Of a DNA stretch of 64,000 bases, positions 7,939-17,282 are shown in pieces; within the stretch, counting starts at the first letter, position 1; each line of letters starts with the position of its first letter. Both the position numbers and the translations under genes were made by a program. The stretch is from Bradyrhizobium barranii subsp. barranii (GTDB lineage Bacteria > Pseudomonadota > Alphaproteobacteria > Rhizobiales > Xanthobacteraceae). The notes under the pieces were generated by a model. The model was given only the letters and a program-made list of their open reading frames with translations, was not told where the DNA came from and did no database searches. Location of the stretch: the NCBI RefSeq assembly GCF_017565645.3, contig NZ_CP086136.1:7051501-7115500 (forward strand), in the 5' to 3' direction.

Positions 7939-9113
7939 CGATCACAGAGACTCCGAGCGCCATTGCCTCGACGGGATACCGTCTTCGGCTTCCCGGTCCA
8001 ACCGAAGTGCCCGAGCGGGTGCGGCAGGCGATGGCTCGGGTGATGGTCAACCATCGCGGACCCGAATGCCGGACTGCAATCGGCGAGGCGGAGGAGATGA
8101 TCCGCCCGATTCTGGGCACGACGAACCGCATCCTGTTCTTTGCGAGCTCCGGAACCGGCGTTATGGAGGCTGCGCTCGTCAACGTGGCCGGACCGGGCCA
8201 TCGGATCCTCGTAGTCGAGCATGGTCAGTTCGGTGAGCGTTTCACCACGATCGCCAAGGCCATGAACATCACCGTCGACACGGTCGCGATCGAATGGGGC
8301 CAGGCGATCGATGTCGCCGCGGTGGAAGCCCGATTGCGCGAGCACGCCTATCGCGCCGTCGTCGTCGTGCACAATGAGAGCTCGACCGGGATCGTGGCCG
8401 ATCTCGCGGCGCTCGGCGCACTGGTGCGCGACCGGCCAACACTGCTCATCGCAGACTCCGTCAGCGGCCTCGGCGGCATCGCGATGCGGCAGGACGAATG
8501 GGGCGTCGACATCGTCGTCTCGGCCTCGCAAAAGGCCTTGATGTGCCCGCCCGGCCTCGCACTTGCCAGCGTCAGCGCCAAGGCGTGGCGCGTGATCGGG
8601 CAGGACGAGCAGCGATCGGCCTTCTATTGGGATTTCCGTCGCGCGCTGAAATCTGCGGAGCAGAACGAGACCGCGTTCACGGCACCGGTGAGCCTCATCT
8701 ATGGCCTGCGTGAGGCCTTGACGATGATGCACGAGGAAGGCTTCGCCAATGTGCTCGCGCGCCACAAGAAGCTCTCCGCCGCGCTGCGCGCCGGCGGCGC
8801 GGCGATCGGACTCGCAGATTTTTGCCGCGATGAGCCACGCTCGAACACGGTCGTGGTTTTCAAGGTCCCCGACGGGCTCGAAGGCGGAGCCATCGTGCGG
8901 CAGCTCTACCAGGATCACCGCACGGTGATCGCAGGCGCCCGCAACCGTCTCTCCGGCCGTGTCATCCGGTTTGGCACGATGGGTGCTTTGAGCGCGGGGA
9001 CCATTCTGACCGACCTTCTGCATCTCGAGGACGCACTCACGAAGTTCGGCCTGCCGATCGAACCCGGCGCCGGGCTCAAGGCGGCCACCGAGTACCTCGC
9101 CGCAACCGCATGA
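7935..9113 (+). CDS. Class V aminotransferase (alanine/serine-glyoxylate type)
   Basis: 392 residues, PLP-dependent fold type I. The N-terminus LRLPGPTEVPERVRQAM matches the PGPT motif of alanine-glyoxylate and serine-glyoxylate aminotransferases. The acidic PLP partner is in LLIADSVSGLGG, and the PLP lysine is in VSASQKALMCPPG. It transfers an amino group between an amino acid and a 2-oxo acid. In this operon it most likely feeds a 2-oxo acid to the hydro-lyase and aldolase, or uses glyoxylate as acceptor. The substrate is not determined by sequence. Confidence 0.85.
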   Translation: MTITETPSAIASTGYRLRLPGPTEVPERVRQAMARVMVNHRGPECRTAIGEAEEMIRPILGTTNRILFFASSGTGVMEAALVNVAGPGHRILVVEHGQFGERFTTIAKAMNITVDTVAIEWGQAIDVAAVEARLREHAYRAVVVVHNESSTGIVADLAALGALVRDRPTLLIADSVSGLGGIAMRQDEWGVDIVVSASQKALMCPPGLALASVSAKAWRVIGQDEQRSAFYWDFRRALKSAEQNETAFTAPVSLIYGLREALTMMHEEGFANVLARHKKLSAALRAGGAAIGLADFCRDEPRSNTVVVFKVPDGLEGGAIVRQLYQDHRTVIAGARNRLSGRVIRFGTMGALSAGTILTDLLHLEDALTKFGLPIEPGAGLKAATEYLAATA

Positions 9114-9144
9114 GCAATCGCTGAAACCACGAGGGCGAACCACG

Positions 9145-10152
9145 ATGAGACCTCCTGCCTCCATCCTCGCCCGAGTCGTGACGCTCGCGGCATCGCTGTT
9201 CGCGGCCGGGCTGGCCTCGGCCCAGCAGAGCGTCGTGCTCTATTCGGCCAACGACGACACCGTGAACAAGCTTGTAGCCGAAGGCTTCGCCAAGGCGACC
9301 GGAATCAAGGTCGACGTGGTCTCGACCGGATCAGGTGTGCTGGTGCGCCGCGTCGCGTCCGAGGCCGCCAATCCGCAGGGCGACGTGATCTGGGGCGTCA
9401 GTGCGACGCTGCTGCGGCTGGCGAGCCCGCACCTTCAGGCTTACGCGGCGAAGGGCCGCGAAGCCGTGCCGGCGCAATTTCGCGATCCAAACGACCTTTG
9501 GCTTGGCACCAACATCCAGGTCGTCGTGATCGGCCAGAACACCAAGGCGATCGACAAGGCCAGCGGGCCCAAAGCCTGGGCAGACCTCCTCGATCCGAAA
9601 TGGAAAGGCAAGCTCGCCTTTACCGACCCTGCCAATTCCGGATTCTCATATGCGGCCGCGACCACGCTTCTCTCGCTGTGGGGCGCGGACGACGCAGCCT
9701 GGACCAAGATGGACGGGCTGCTTGCGAATGCGAAGGTACTCAACCGCTCGACCCAGGTCTTCGACGGGATCGGCAGCGGCGAATATCCGCTTGGCATCAC
9801 GCTCGAATATGCCGGCTTCCTGTGGGCCCATAACGGTGCGCCGGTGAGCGTCGCCTATCCGGCCGAGGGCACCTATGCGGGCGTCGAGGGCGCGGCCATC
9901 CTGAAAGGCGGACCGAACCCCGAGCCTGCCAAACGGCTGGTCGACTATCTGGCCAGCAAGGAAGTCCAAGAGATGTTGCTGAAGGCGACGTTCCGGCGCC
10001 CTGCCCGTCAGGATATCGAGCTCGAGGCAGTCGCACCGGGGATGCTGCCGTTCTCGGCGGTCAAGGTGCTGCCCTATGACGACACCAAATGGGAAGCGGC
10101 CCGTCGCGACACCCTCGCGCGGCTGAAGACCACGATCCAGAACACGCGCTGA
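9145..10152 (+). CDS. ABC transporter substrate-binding protein, family 1 (FbpA/2-aminoethylphosphonate-like)
   Basis: 335 residues with a Sec signal peptide (positively charged start, hydrophobic core, AGLASA-QQ cleavage region near residue 26). The mature part begins VVLYSANDDTVNKLVAEGF, as in iron(III) and aminophosphonate binding proteins, and contains WADLLDPKWKGKLAFTDP, a family hallmark. It delivers ligand to the ATPase and fused permease encoded next. The FbpA tyrosine pair for ferric iron is not obvious, so an organic acid or amino compound handled by the neighbouring enzymes is more likely than iron. Confidence 0.85.
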   Translation: MRPPASILARVVTLAASLFAAGLASAQQSVVLYSANDDTVNKLVAEGFAKATGIKVDVVSTGSGVLVRRVASEAANPQGDVIWGVSATLLRLASPHLQAYAAKGREAVPAQFRDPNDLWLGTNIQVVVIGQNTKAIDKASGPKAWADLLDPKWKGKLAFTDPANSGFSYAAATTLLSLWGADDAAWTKMDGLLANAKVLNRSTQVFDGIGSGEYPLGITLEYAGFLWAHNGAPVSVAYPAEGTYAGVEGAAILKGGPNPEPAKRLVDYLASKEVQEMLLKATFRRPARQDIELEAVAPGMLPFSAVKVLPYDDTKWEAARRDTLARLKTTIQNTR

Positions 10153-10156
10153 TCCG

Positions 10157-11214
<1,058 letters not shown>

Positions 11215-11218
<4 letters not shown>

Positions 11219-12852
11219 AACGCTTCGCCACGATCGTGACGCTGGCGGCGTTGGTGCTGCTCGCGGTGTTTCTGCTCTACCCGCTGGCGCTCGTCCTGGA
11301 TGCAAGCTTTCGGATCGACGGCACGGGCGGCCTGACGCTTGGGAACTATGCGGCGATTGTGAAGAGCCGCTACTATCTCGGCAGCATCGGCAACAGTCTG
11401 CTTTGCGCCGCGCTCGCGACGGCCTTCGCATGCGCGATCGGCATCCCGCTCGCCTTCTGTCTTGCCCGGATCGACATACCGGGCCGCGCGCTGCTGCTGA
11501 CGCTTGCGTCCTTGCCGCTGGTCCTGCCCTCGTTCGTCAGCGCCTACGCCCTCGTGCTGCTGTTCGGCCATGCTGGCGTCGTCACCACCGCTCTGCGCGG
11601 GATCGGCATCCCGATCGGATCGATCTACGGCGTGCCCGGCATCGTCATCGTGTTCACGTTGACGCTCTATCCATACGTCGTCATGCCCGTGCTGGCCGGA
11701 TTCCAGGCAGTCGACGCCTCGATGGAGGAGGCAGCCCGCAATCTCGGCGGCTCACGGCCCTATGTGATCCGCACCGTGCTGCTGCCCATTGTGATGCCGG
11801 CGATCCTTGCCGGCGGACTATTGGTGTTCATTGAGGCACTGGAGAATTTCGGCGTGCCAGCGGTGCTGGCTGAGGACCGGCCGTTCCTGGCCGTCGACAT
11901 CTTCAAGCTGTTCGCCGGCGAATCTGATGCCAACCCGGCCGCGGCGGGCGCACTCAGCGTGCTCCTGATCGCCTGCACGGCGATCGCGCTGCTCGTTCAG
12001 CGGCACTACCTCGGCAAGCGCCGGTTTTCGACCAATGCCCGCAGCGCGCCCGCGAAGCTGCCTCTGACGCCGGGACTGCGGCTCACGGCCACGATCGTGA
12101 GTTGGGGCATTGTGATTGCCTCGCTGCTGCCGTTCGCGGCCGTGTTGATGATCTCCCTCCTGCGCTTTCGCGGCCCTGTCCTGACCTGGGAGTTCGGATT
12201 GGGCAATTACGCCACCCTATTGTCGGGCTCCTATCGGCCGCTGCTCAACACGCTGACGCTCGCCAGCATCGCGGCCGTCGTCACCATGCTGATCGGCGCC
12301 CCGATCGGCTATGTCGTGGCCCGGCACCGCTCGCGCCTGTCGGGATTGCTCGATTTCGTCGGCATGGTGCCGTTTGCAGTCTCGGGCACGATCCTGGCGA
12401 TCGGGCTCATCATCGCGTTCAACAGCGGTCCCTTGATTCTGACCGGCGGCTGGCTGATCCTGGTCATCGCCTATGTCGTCCGCAAGCTCCCCTTCGCGAT
12501 CCGGTCGTCCTCGGCAATCGTGCACCAGCTCGATCCCTCGCTCGAGGAAGCCTCGATCAATCTCGGGGTCTCGCCAAGCAAAACCTTCGCGACCCTGACC
12601 GTGCCGTTGATGGCCAGCGGCCTTGTCGGCGGGCTGGTGCTGGTCTGGATCACCGCGGCATCCGAGTTGAGCGCGACCATTGTGCTCTATGCGAGCGGCT
12701 GGGTCACCACGACCGTCGTGATGTACCATGCCATCGAGGGCACCGGCGCGAGTCTGGCGGCCGCCGCGGCCGCGGTGCTTATCCTCGTCACCGCAATCCC
12801 GTTGCTCCTGATCAATCGGCGCATCAACAAGCAGGAATCAACCGTGATATGA
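11215..12852 (+). CDS. ABC transporter permease, two fused transmembrane domains
   Basis: 545 residues, FbpB-like. Two consecutive permease modules are present, each with about six membrane segments and an EAA loop: MEEAARNLGGSRPYV in the first half and LEEASINLGVSPSKT in the second. The single chain therefore supplies both halves of the channel. It overlaps the ATPase gene by 4 bp (ATGA) and its stop overlaps the next start, so it is part of the same transcript. Confidence 0.92.
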
Positions 12853-13925
12853 CGGCAGGACAGGACGGTATGAACGAAGCAGCCCCGACGCTCCCGAATT
12901 TCCGCAGCGACAATGTCGCGCCGGTCTGCCCCGAGATTCTGCGAGCGATCGCCGAGGCCAATCGCGGCCCGGCCGCCGCCTATGGGGACGACGATTATTC
13001 GAGATTGTTGAATGCGCGCTTCTCGGAGCTGTTCGAGACCGCGGTCACCGTGTTCCCGGTCTCGACCGGTACGGCGGCCAACGCCTTGTCACTCGCGAGC
13101 TGCGCGCGGCCCTATGGCGCCATCTATTGTCACGAAGAGGCGCATATCCACACCGCGGAAGGCGGCGCGACCGAAGCCTTCACAGGCGGCGCGAAGCTCG
13201 TCGCCATGTCCGGCCGAAACTTTCGGATCGAGCCGTCGAGCCTGCGCCAGGCGCTGGGCCAGGCGGCCTGGGGAGTCCGCAATCGCTCCCAGCCCGATGC
13301 GGTGTCGATCACTCAGGCCAGCGAATATGGAACAATCTATCCCCTCGCCGAGATCGCCGAAATCGGAGCAATCGCCCACGACAGGAATCTGTCGCTGCAC
13401 ATGGATGGCGCCCGGTTCGCCAACGCGCTGGCGCGGCTCGATTGCAGCCCGGCCGACATGACATGGCGCGCCGGCGTCGACATCCTGTCCTTCGGGGCGA
13501 CCAAAAACGGGGCGATGTCGGCGGATGCGATCGTGGTGTTCGACCAGGATCTCGTCGAATCCCTGTCCTATCGGCTTCGCCGCGCCGGCCAGACCTCGTC
13601 GAAGATGCGCTTTGCGTCTGCACAGCTGCTCGCCTACGTCGAGGATCGCCTTTATCTGCGGCTCGCGGCGAAGGCCAATGCCGTGGCCGCGCGTCTTGGA
13701 GCGGGTCTCGCTGCGCTGCCTGACGTTCAGCTCATTGCGCCGGTGGAAGCCAATCTGGTTTTCATCAACCTGCCCGCTTTGGCCATCAACCGTCTTGCAG
13801 CGAGCGGGCTGCAATTCGCGCGACGGGGCCAGGACGTAATCCGGTTTGTGGCTCGCTTTGACAGCACCGAACAGGATGCTGACGAGGTCATCGCGCTCGT
13901 CCATCGAGCGATCGCAGGAGGCTGA
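12849..13925 (+). CDS. Low-specificity threonine-aldolase family protein
   Basis: 358 residues, PLP fold type I. Family motifs are FRSDNVAPVCPEI near the start, HMDGARFANAL and the PLP lysine in LSFGATKNGAMSADA. Such enzymes cleave 3-hydroxy amino acids (threonine, hydroxyaspartate and similar) to glycine or another amino acid plus an aldehyde. The chosen ATG at 12849 overlaps the permease stop. A second in-frame ATG at 12870 has AGGA close upstream and may be the real start, giving 351 residues. It is the last gene of the operon and probably supplies or consumes an amino acid used by the aminotransferase. Confidence 0.82.
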   Translation: MTAGQDGMNEAAPTLPNFRSDNVAPVCPEILRAIAEANRGPAAAYGDDDYSRLLNARFSELFETAVTVFPVSTGTAANALSLASCARPYGAIYCHEEAHIHTAEGGATEAFTGGAKLVAMSGRNFRIEPSSLRQALGQAAWGVRNRSQPDAVSITQASEYGTIYPLAEIAEIGAIAHDRNLSLHMDGARFANALARLDCSPADMTWRAGVDILSFGATKNGAMSADAIVVFDQDLVESLSYRLRRAGQTSSKMRFASAQLLAYVEDRLYLRLAAKANAVAARLGAGLAALPDVQLIAPVEANLVFINLPALAINRLAASGLQFARRGQDVIRFVARFDSTEQDADEVIALVHRAIAGG

Positions 13926-14309
13926 GAGCGATCATTCCTTAACCGATCATTCTGCAGATAGTTGCCCCGCCCACCGTCACCCACGCGTCTACAGCCTTCC
14001 AATTTTCGATTGCAGCTCCTGCGCAACAAGAGCATCGCTTGGCAAGCGACACACGCTCAACCAACTGCCACGCCCGTTAGGGCGCGTGATGTCTTGCCGG
14101 TAGAGCCTGCCGGAACGCTTCTTCAAATAACCGGCCCATCTTTCTAGTAGAGCGATGGTCTCGGGACTGCGCACGGTGACCAGCCTGCGCGCGCCTCGCG
14201 AACAGCATCGAACACCTTAGGACTGTCGCGAACGGGCGTATTTTTTACCCGCGAGGTAATCGAATTGGTCCCCGCCACGGCGCATCTTCGGTCGCAACAG
14301 GAGATGACC
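13926..14309. other. Intergenic stretch without a supported gene
   Basis: 384 bp between the threonine-aldolase gene and a small ORF. A 61-codon minus-strand frame (13989-14174, GTG start) is arginine-rich and has no recognisable domain or clear ribosome-binding site, so it was not called. No terminator with a T-run was found. Confidence 0.4.
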
Positions 14310-14528
14310 ATGATCGCGCTGCTGCTCTACCGGACCATCGCAGACCACCTTGTTCCCTGGGCCGTGACGCTCGCGACCCGCATGCTGGCACGCAGCCTCA
14401 ACATGCCCGAGCCGCTGGTGCATTCGACCGGCGACTATGTCGTCGCGCAGGTCACAGCCTTCGAGCACGGCGTCGGCAAGAGCCTCTGCCCGTTCCTGCT
14501 CCGCGCCTGGTGGCGCGGACGGCACTGA
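14310..14528 (+). CDS. Small hypothetical protein, 72 residues
   Basis: The ATG at 14310 has AGGAG 6 bp upstream, which supports this start over the ATG at 14304. The product begins MIALLLYRTIADHLVPWAVT and contains an amphipathic or weakly hydrophobic N-terminal helix followed by a polar middle. No family was recognised. It is followed after 38 bp by a small membrane protein gene on the same strand, and the two may be co-transcribed. Confidence 0.5.
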   Translation: MIALLLYRTIADHLVPWAVTLATRMLARSLNMPEPLVHSTGDYVVAQVTAFEHGVGKSLCPFLLRAWWRGRH

Positions 14529-14566
14529 ATTCACCCCCCAAGCCCAACCCAAACATGGAGACCACG

Positions 14567-14965
14567 ATGATCGACACATCCACCTTCCTGCGCCGCGCGC
14601 TTCTCGCCGACGCCATCTTCAGCGGCGTCGCCGCCCTCGGCTTCACCTTCGGCGCCGGCGCGTTCGCATCGCTGTTCAACCTGCCTGAAGCGCTGCTGCG
14701 CGAAACCGGCCTGTTCCTGATCGCCTACACCGCGCTGGTCGGCTGGCTTGCCTCGCGTGGCTCCGTGGCGAGGCCGCTCGTGCTGCTGGTCGTGGTCGGC
14801 AACGCGGCCTGGACGGTCGGCAGCATCGCGCTGCTGTTCTCGGGCGCGGTGTCGCCGAACATCAGCGGCGAGCTCATGGTCGTCGCGCAGGCGGTTGCGA
14901 CCGGCGTGTTTGCCGAGCTGCAATATGTGGGATTGCGGAAGAGCGGGAGTGTGGTGGCGGCGTGA
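14567..14965 (+). CDS. Small integral membrane protein, 132 residues
   Basis: The start at 14567 is supported by GGAG 6 bp upstream; an ATG at 14555 overlaps that site and is less likely. Four hydrophobic segments are visible (about residues 10-32, 43-62, 69-90 and 100-120), so it is an inner-membrane protein of four spans. The organisation resembles small DoxX-like or unnamed four-helix proteins common in Bradyrhizobium, but I cannot assign a family with confidence. Confidence 0.75.
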   Translation: MIDTSTFLRRALLADAIFSGVAALGFTFGAGAFASLFNLPEALLRETGLFLIAYTALVGWLASRGSVARPLVLLVVVGNAAWTVGSIALLFSGAVSPNISGELMVVAQAVATGVFAELQYVGLRKSGSVVAA

Positions 14966-14981
14966 GACCACGTCACTCGCT

Positions 14982-15081
14982 GTCGTCGCCCGGTTCGACC
15001 GGGCGACCCAGTATTCCGAGACAGTAGACGGATGCGGATGGGCTGCGGCGTACTGGATGCCCCGCTTTCGCGGGGCATGAC
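14982..15081. repeat. Intergenic palindromic repeat, family B copy 1
   Basis: Two hairpins flank a central spacer: CGCCCGGTTCGACCGGGCG at the left and GCCCCGCTTTCGCGGGGC at the right, with CCAGTA and TACTGG as inner complementary arms. The same plan occurs at 47207-47309. It lies between convergent genes and could act as a bidirectional terminator. Confidence 0.7.
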
Positions 15082-15095
15082 ACCGCGGCTAATGG

Positions 15096-15653
15096 CTATG
15101 CCCCCGCGCGACCGTTCTTCTTGCCAACGGCATGGCCGTTGAGCTTCTTCTTGCCGGCCTTCGCGCCCGCCTTCTTGGCCTTGGCTTCCGTGCGCGCCTT
15201 CACCTTGGTGCGTTCGGCGCGGGCCTCGGCGCGCAGCTTCTTGCGCTTGGCCTCGCAGGAAGGGCATTTGCAGCCGATCGGCTTGAGATAGGCTTTGAAG
15301 TAGTCGGTGCCGTAATCGTAGTTGATCTCGTCGCCCGGCTCGATGTTCCTGATGGCGCGGATGAAGACCTTGCGCTCGCGCGGCCGGACGTCGGACTCGG
15401 CGTTGGGGCGGCAGGAATGGTTGATGTAGCGGGCGAGGTTCTTGCGCACCGACCCGTCGATGGTCCAGCGGTTGTTGAGCTCGAACAGATATTTGTTCTC
15501 GATCTCGTCATGCGCGGGAATTCTGGAGTCCAGGATCGGTCCGAAATAACGGATGATCCGGGTCCCCTTCTTGATCGGCATGGTGGCGAAGAGGCCAAGT
15601 CCGGTCTTGGAACGGCCGACGCGATAGGATTTGCTGGAAGCGATGGCTGGCAT
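15096..15653 (-). CDS. SET-domain protein with lysine/alanine-rich C-terminal tail
   Basis: 185 residues. Residues about 8-130 form a SET methyltransferase domain: GLGLFATMPIKKGTRI at the start, the cofactor/active-site block ARYINHSCRPNAE, and EINYDYGTDYF before a post-SET cysteine cluster CKCPSC. Such domains methylate lysine in proteins using S-adenosylmethionine. The last 50 residues are almost only Lys, Ala, Arg, Gly and Glu, like a histone H1 or Hc1 tail, and probably bind nucleic acid. There is no signal peptide. The substrate is unknown; a self, ribosomal or nucleoid target is possible. Confidence 0.88.
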   Translation of the reverse strand: MPAIASSKSYRVGRSKTGLGLFATMPIKKGTRIIRYFGPILDSRIPAHDEIENKYLFELNNRWTIDGSVRKNLARYINHSCRPNAESDVRPRERKVFIRAIRNIEPGDEINYDYGTDYFKAYLKPIGCKCPSCEAKRKKLRAEARAERTKVKARTEAKAKKAGAKAGKKKLNGHAVGKKNGRAGA

Positions 15654-15814
15654 GATCGAATGAGATATGTCGCGGACGAAGCGCGGTAGGCGCAGCGGAA
15701 GGCGCCCTTCTAGAACGATTCCGCGCCGCTGTCAGGTACATCCCGCCTCTGTTTGAACCTTGCCCACAATGAAGACGTCTGATGGAGGGAGTTCCCTCTG
15801 TATAAGGCGTCGTC

Positions 15815-16420
15815 ATGAGGCGTATCGCGTTCCTTTGTCTGACCGTGCTGCCGACTTGCCTGAGCGCGGGTCACGTCGCCGCCCAATCCATGGGCAGCAC
15901 CTATTCCTCCACGGCGCCAAAAGACTGCCGCCAGATCGGCAAGCCCAGCGAGCTCGACGGCAGCACCACACGGGTCTGCCCGGGAAAAAACGGCCTGATC
16001 GTGCTGATCGCCGAGGATGATCTGCGCGAAATCGTCTCGGTCGGCCGCAACCGCAAGGCCGCAGCGGAGGAACCGGCGGCAAAGGTCTGGTTCGCGCCAT
16101 TCAATTCGTCGGAGGCCACCGTCGAATGGCGTAGCGCGGGCACCAAGCCGATTGCCATGATCCAGCGCTGGCACATCGCCGATGGCACCGATCCCGACAA
16201 GCAGGGACGGCCGAACACCAAGGCCATGCTCGTCGTGACGCGGCTGCCGCCGGGGCCGGTCTGCCACGTCGCCTATGTCGATGCCATCGCCAACCCCACC
16301 GCCAATGAGCTTGCGCGCAAGGCGGCCGACGATTTCGCCCGCAGCTTCACCTGCGGCAAGGACGAGGTGAAGATTGTCGGCACGCGTGGACGCGCGGTCG
16401 AACTCGCGACGATGCGCTAG
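15815..16420 (+). CDS. Exported hypothetical protein, 201 residues
   Basis: A Sec signal peptide is clear (charged start, LCLTVLPTCLSAGHVAA, cleavage near residue 23). The mature protein has four cysteines (in KDCRQIG, RVCPGKN, PVCHVAY and FTCGKDE), consistent with two disulfides in the periplasm. The rest is mixed alpha/beta without a motif I can name. The gene is convergent with the TetR gene, whose stop lies 21 bp away. Similar cysteine-containing exported proteins are frequent in Bradyrhizobium, but no function is known to me. Confidence 0.8.
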   Translation: MRRIAFLCLTVLPTCLSAGHVAAQSMGSTYSSTAPKDCRQIGKPSELDGSTTRVCPGKNGLIVLIAEDDLREIVSVGRNRKAAAEEPAAKVWFAPFNSSEATVEWRSAGTKPIAMIQRWHIADGTDPDKQGRPNTKAMLVVTRLPPGPVCHVAYVDAIANPTANELARKAADDFARSFTCGKDEVKIVGTRGRAVELATMR

Positions 16421-16441
16421 GGCAGCGCCCGCCCGAAGGCG

Positions 16442-17176
16442 CTATGCCGGCAGCTTCGCCGTGATGGGCGCCGTCAGCATCGCCTCGAGCAACTGTTCGG
16501 TCGTCGTCCCCTCGGGCAGCCGCCCCAAAATGTCCTCGAGACGGCCGTCGAGCAGCAGCATGGTGAAGCCGTGCACCATCGACCAGGCGCGCGCGATCGC
16601 GGCGCCCTGGTTCAGCGTCAGTGCGTCGCCGCTGATCTGCTCCTGCCGCATCATGCCGATGGCATTGGCAAGGCCGGCGAAGGAGGCCTCGGCCGCCTCG
16701 TGCAGCGAGGGCCTGGAATAGTCCAGCCGTTCGGTGCGGAACATGATGCCGTACATGCCCGGATGGGCCTGCGCATATGCGACATAGGCCTTCGGCCGCG
16801 CCAGCGCGCGCTCCAGCGGCGTGGTGGCGGCGTCGCAGGACGAGGCCATCGCCGCGTTGAACTGGCGGAAGCCGACGGCCGCGAGCTCGCTGAGCAGGCC
16901 GGTGAGATCGCCGAAATGATGGGTCGGCGCGGCATGCGAGACGCCCGCCTCCCGCGCCACCGCCCGCAAGGTCAGGCCGGAGAGCCCGTCGCGCTCCAGC
17001 ACCCGTTCGGCGGCCTGGAGCAGCGCCTCGCGCAGGGCGCCGTGATGATACGGCGTCTCCGTCTTCGCTACTGCCGGACGGCGTGCGGAACGCGCCTGCG
17101 CGCTCGCGGCCGACGATGTCTTGCGCGGGGTACGCGGCTTGCGCGCTGTTTCGCTCGTGGTGTCGCTTTTGGCCAT
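16442..17176 (-). CDS. TetR-family transcriptional regulator
   Basis: 244 residues from the ATG at 17176. A basic 38-residue N-terminal tail precedes the DNA-binding domain, whose helix-turn-helix reads LTLRAVAREAGVSHAAPTHH. A C-terminal TetR ligand domain (WHG-like, with RAWSMVHGFTMLLLDGRLED) completes it. It is divergent from a carotenoid oxygenase gene, and the intergenic region has two copies of a 19-bp palindrome that recurs upstream of the membrane-protein genes at 19094. It is therefore the probable repressor of both units and of itself. No Shine-Dalgarno sequence precedes the start, and the likely promoter would place the transcript start almost at the ATG. Confidence 0.9.
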   Translation of the reverse strand: MAKSDTTSETARKPRTPRKTSSAASAQARSARRPAVAKTETPYHHGALREALLQAAERVLERDGLSGLTLRAVAREAGVSHAAPTHHFGDLTGLLSELAAVGFRQFNAAMASSCDAATTPLERALARPKAYVAYAQAHPGMYGIMFRTERLDYSRPSLHEAAEASFAGLANAIGMMRQEQISGDALTLNQGAAIARAWSMVHGFTMLLLDGRLEDILGRLPEGTTTEQLLEAMLTAPITAKLPA

Positions 17177-17182
17177 TTGCAA

Positions 17183-17211
17183 GCTATATGACGCAATATT
17201 GACAGTGTAAA
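17183..17211 (-). promoter_or_regulatory. Promoter of the TetR gene
   Basis: On the minus strand TTTACA (17211 to 17206), a 17-bp spacer and TATAGC (17188 to 17183) form a fair sigma-70 promoter. The -35 box lies inside operator copy 17196-17214, which predicts autorepression. Confidence 0.5.
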
Positions 17212-17214
17212 GAT
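17196..17214. promoter_or_regulatory. TetR operator copy A1 (degenerate left half)
   Basis: ATATTGAC-AGT-GTAAAGAT. The right half is identical to the perfect copies and the left half matches 6 of 8 bases. It overlaps the -35 box of the regulator and lies just upstream of the -35 box of the oxygenase promoter. Confidence 0.6.
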
Positions 17215-17219
17215 TTCAC

Positions 17220-17248
17220 TTGACGAATGCGGCGATCGGCATTATTCG
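17220..17248 (+). promoter_or_regulatory. Promoter of the carotenoid oxygenase gene
   Basis: TTGACG (17220-17225), 17-bp spacer and TATTCG (17243-17248). The promoter is bracketed by operator copies A1 and A2, an arrangement repeated at 19027-19055. Confidence 0.5.
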
Positions 17249-17267
17249 ATCTTTACGATGTAAAGAT
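17249..17267. promoter_or_regulatory. TetR operator copy A2, perfect palindrome
   Basis: ATCTTTAC-GAT-GTAAAGAT is a perfect inverted repeat of 8-bp arms with a 3-bp spacer. It lies immediately downstream of the -10 box, so binding would block initiation. Confidence 0.75.
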
Positions 17268-17282
17268 AGGGAGGGATACGCC

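Noticed and set aside
13989..14174. 61-codon minus-strand frame with GTG start
   Set aside because: Arginine-rich, no ribosome-binding site and no family; it might be a remnant but cannot be supported.
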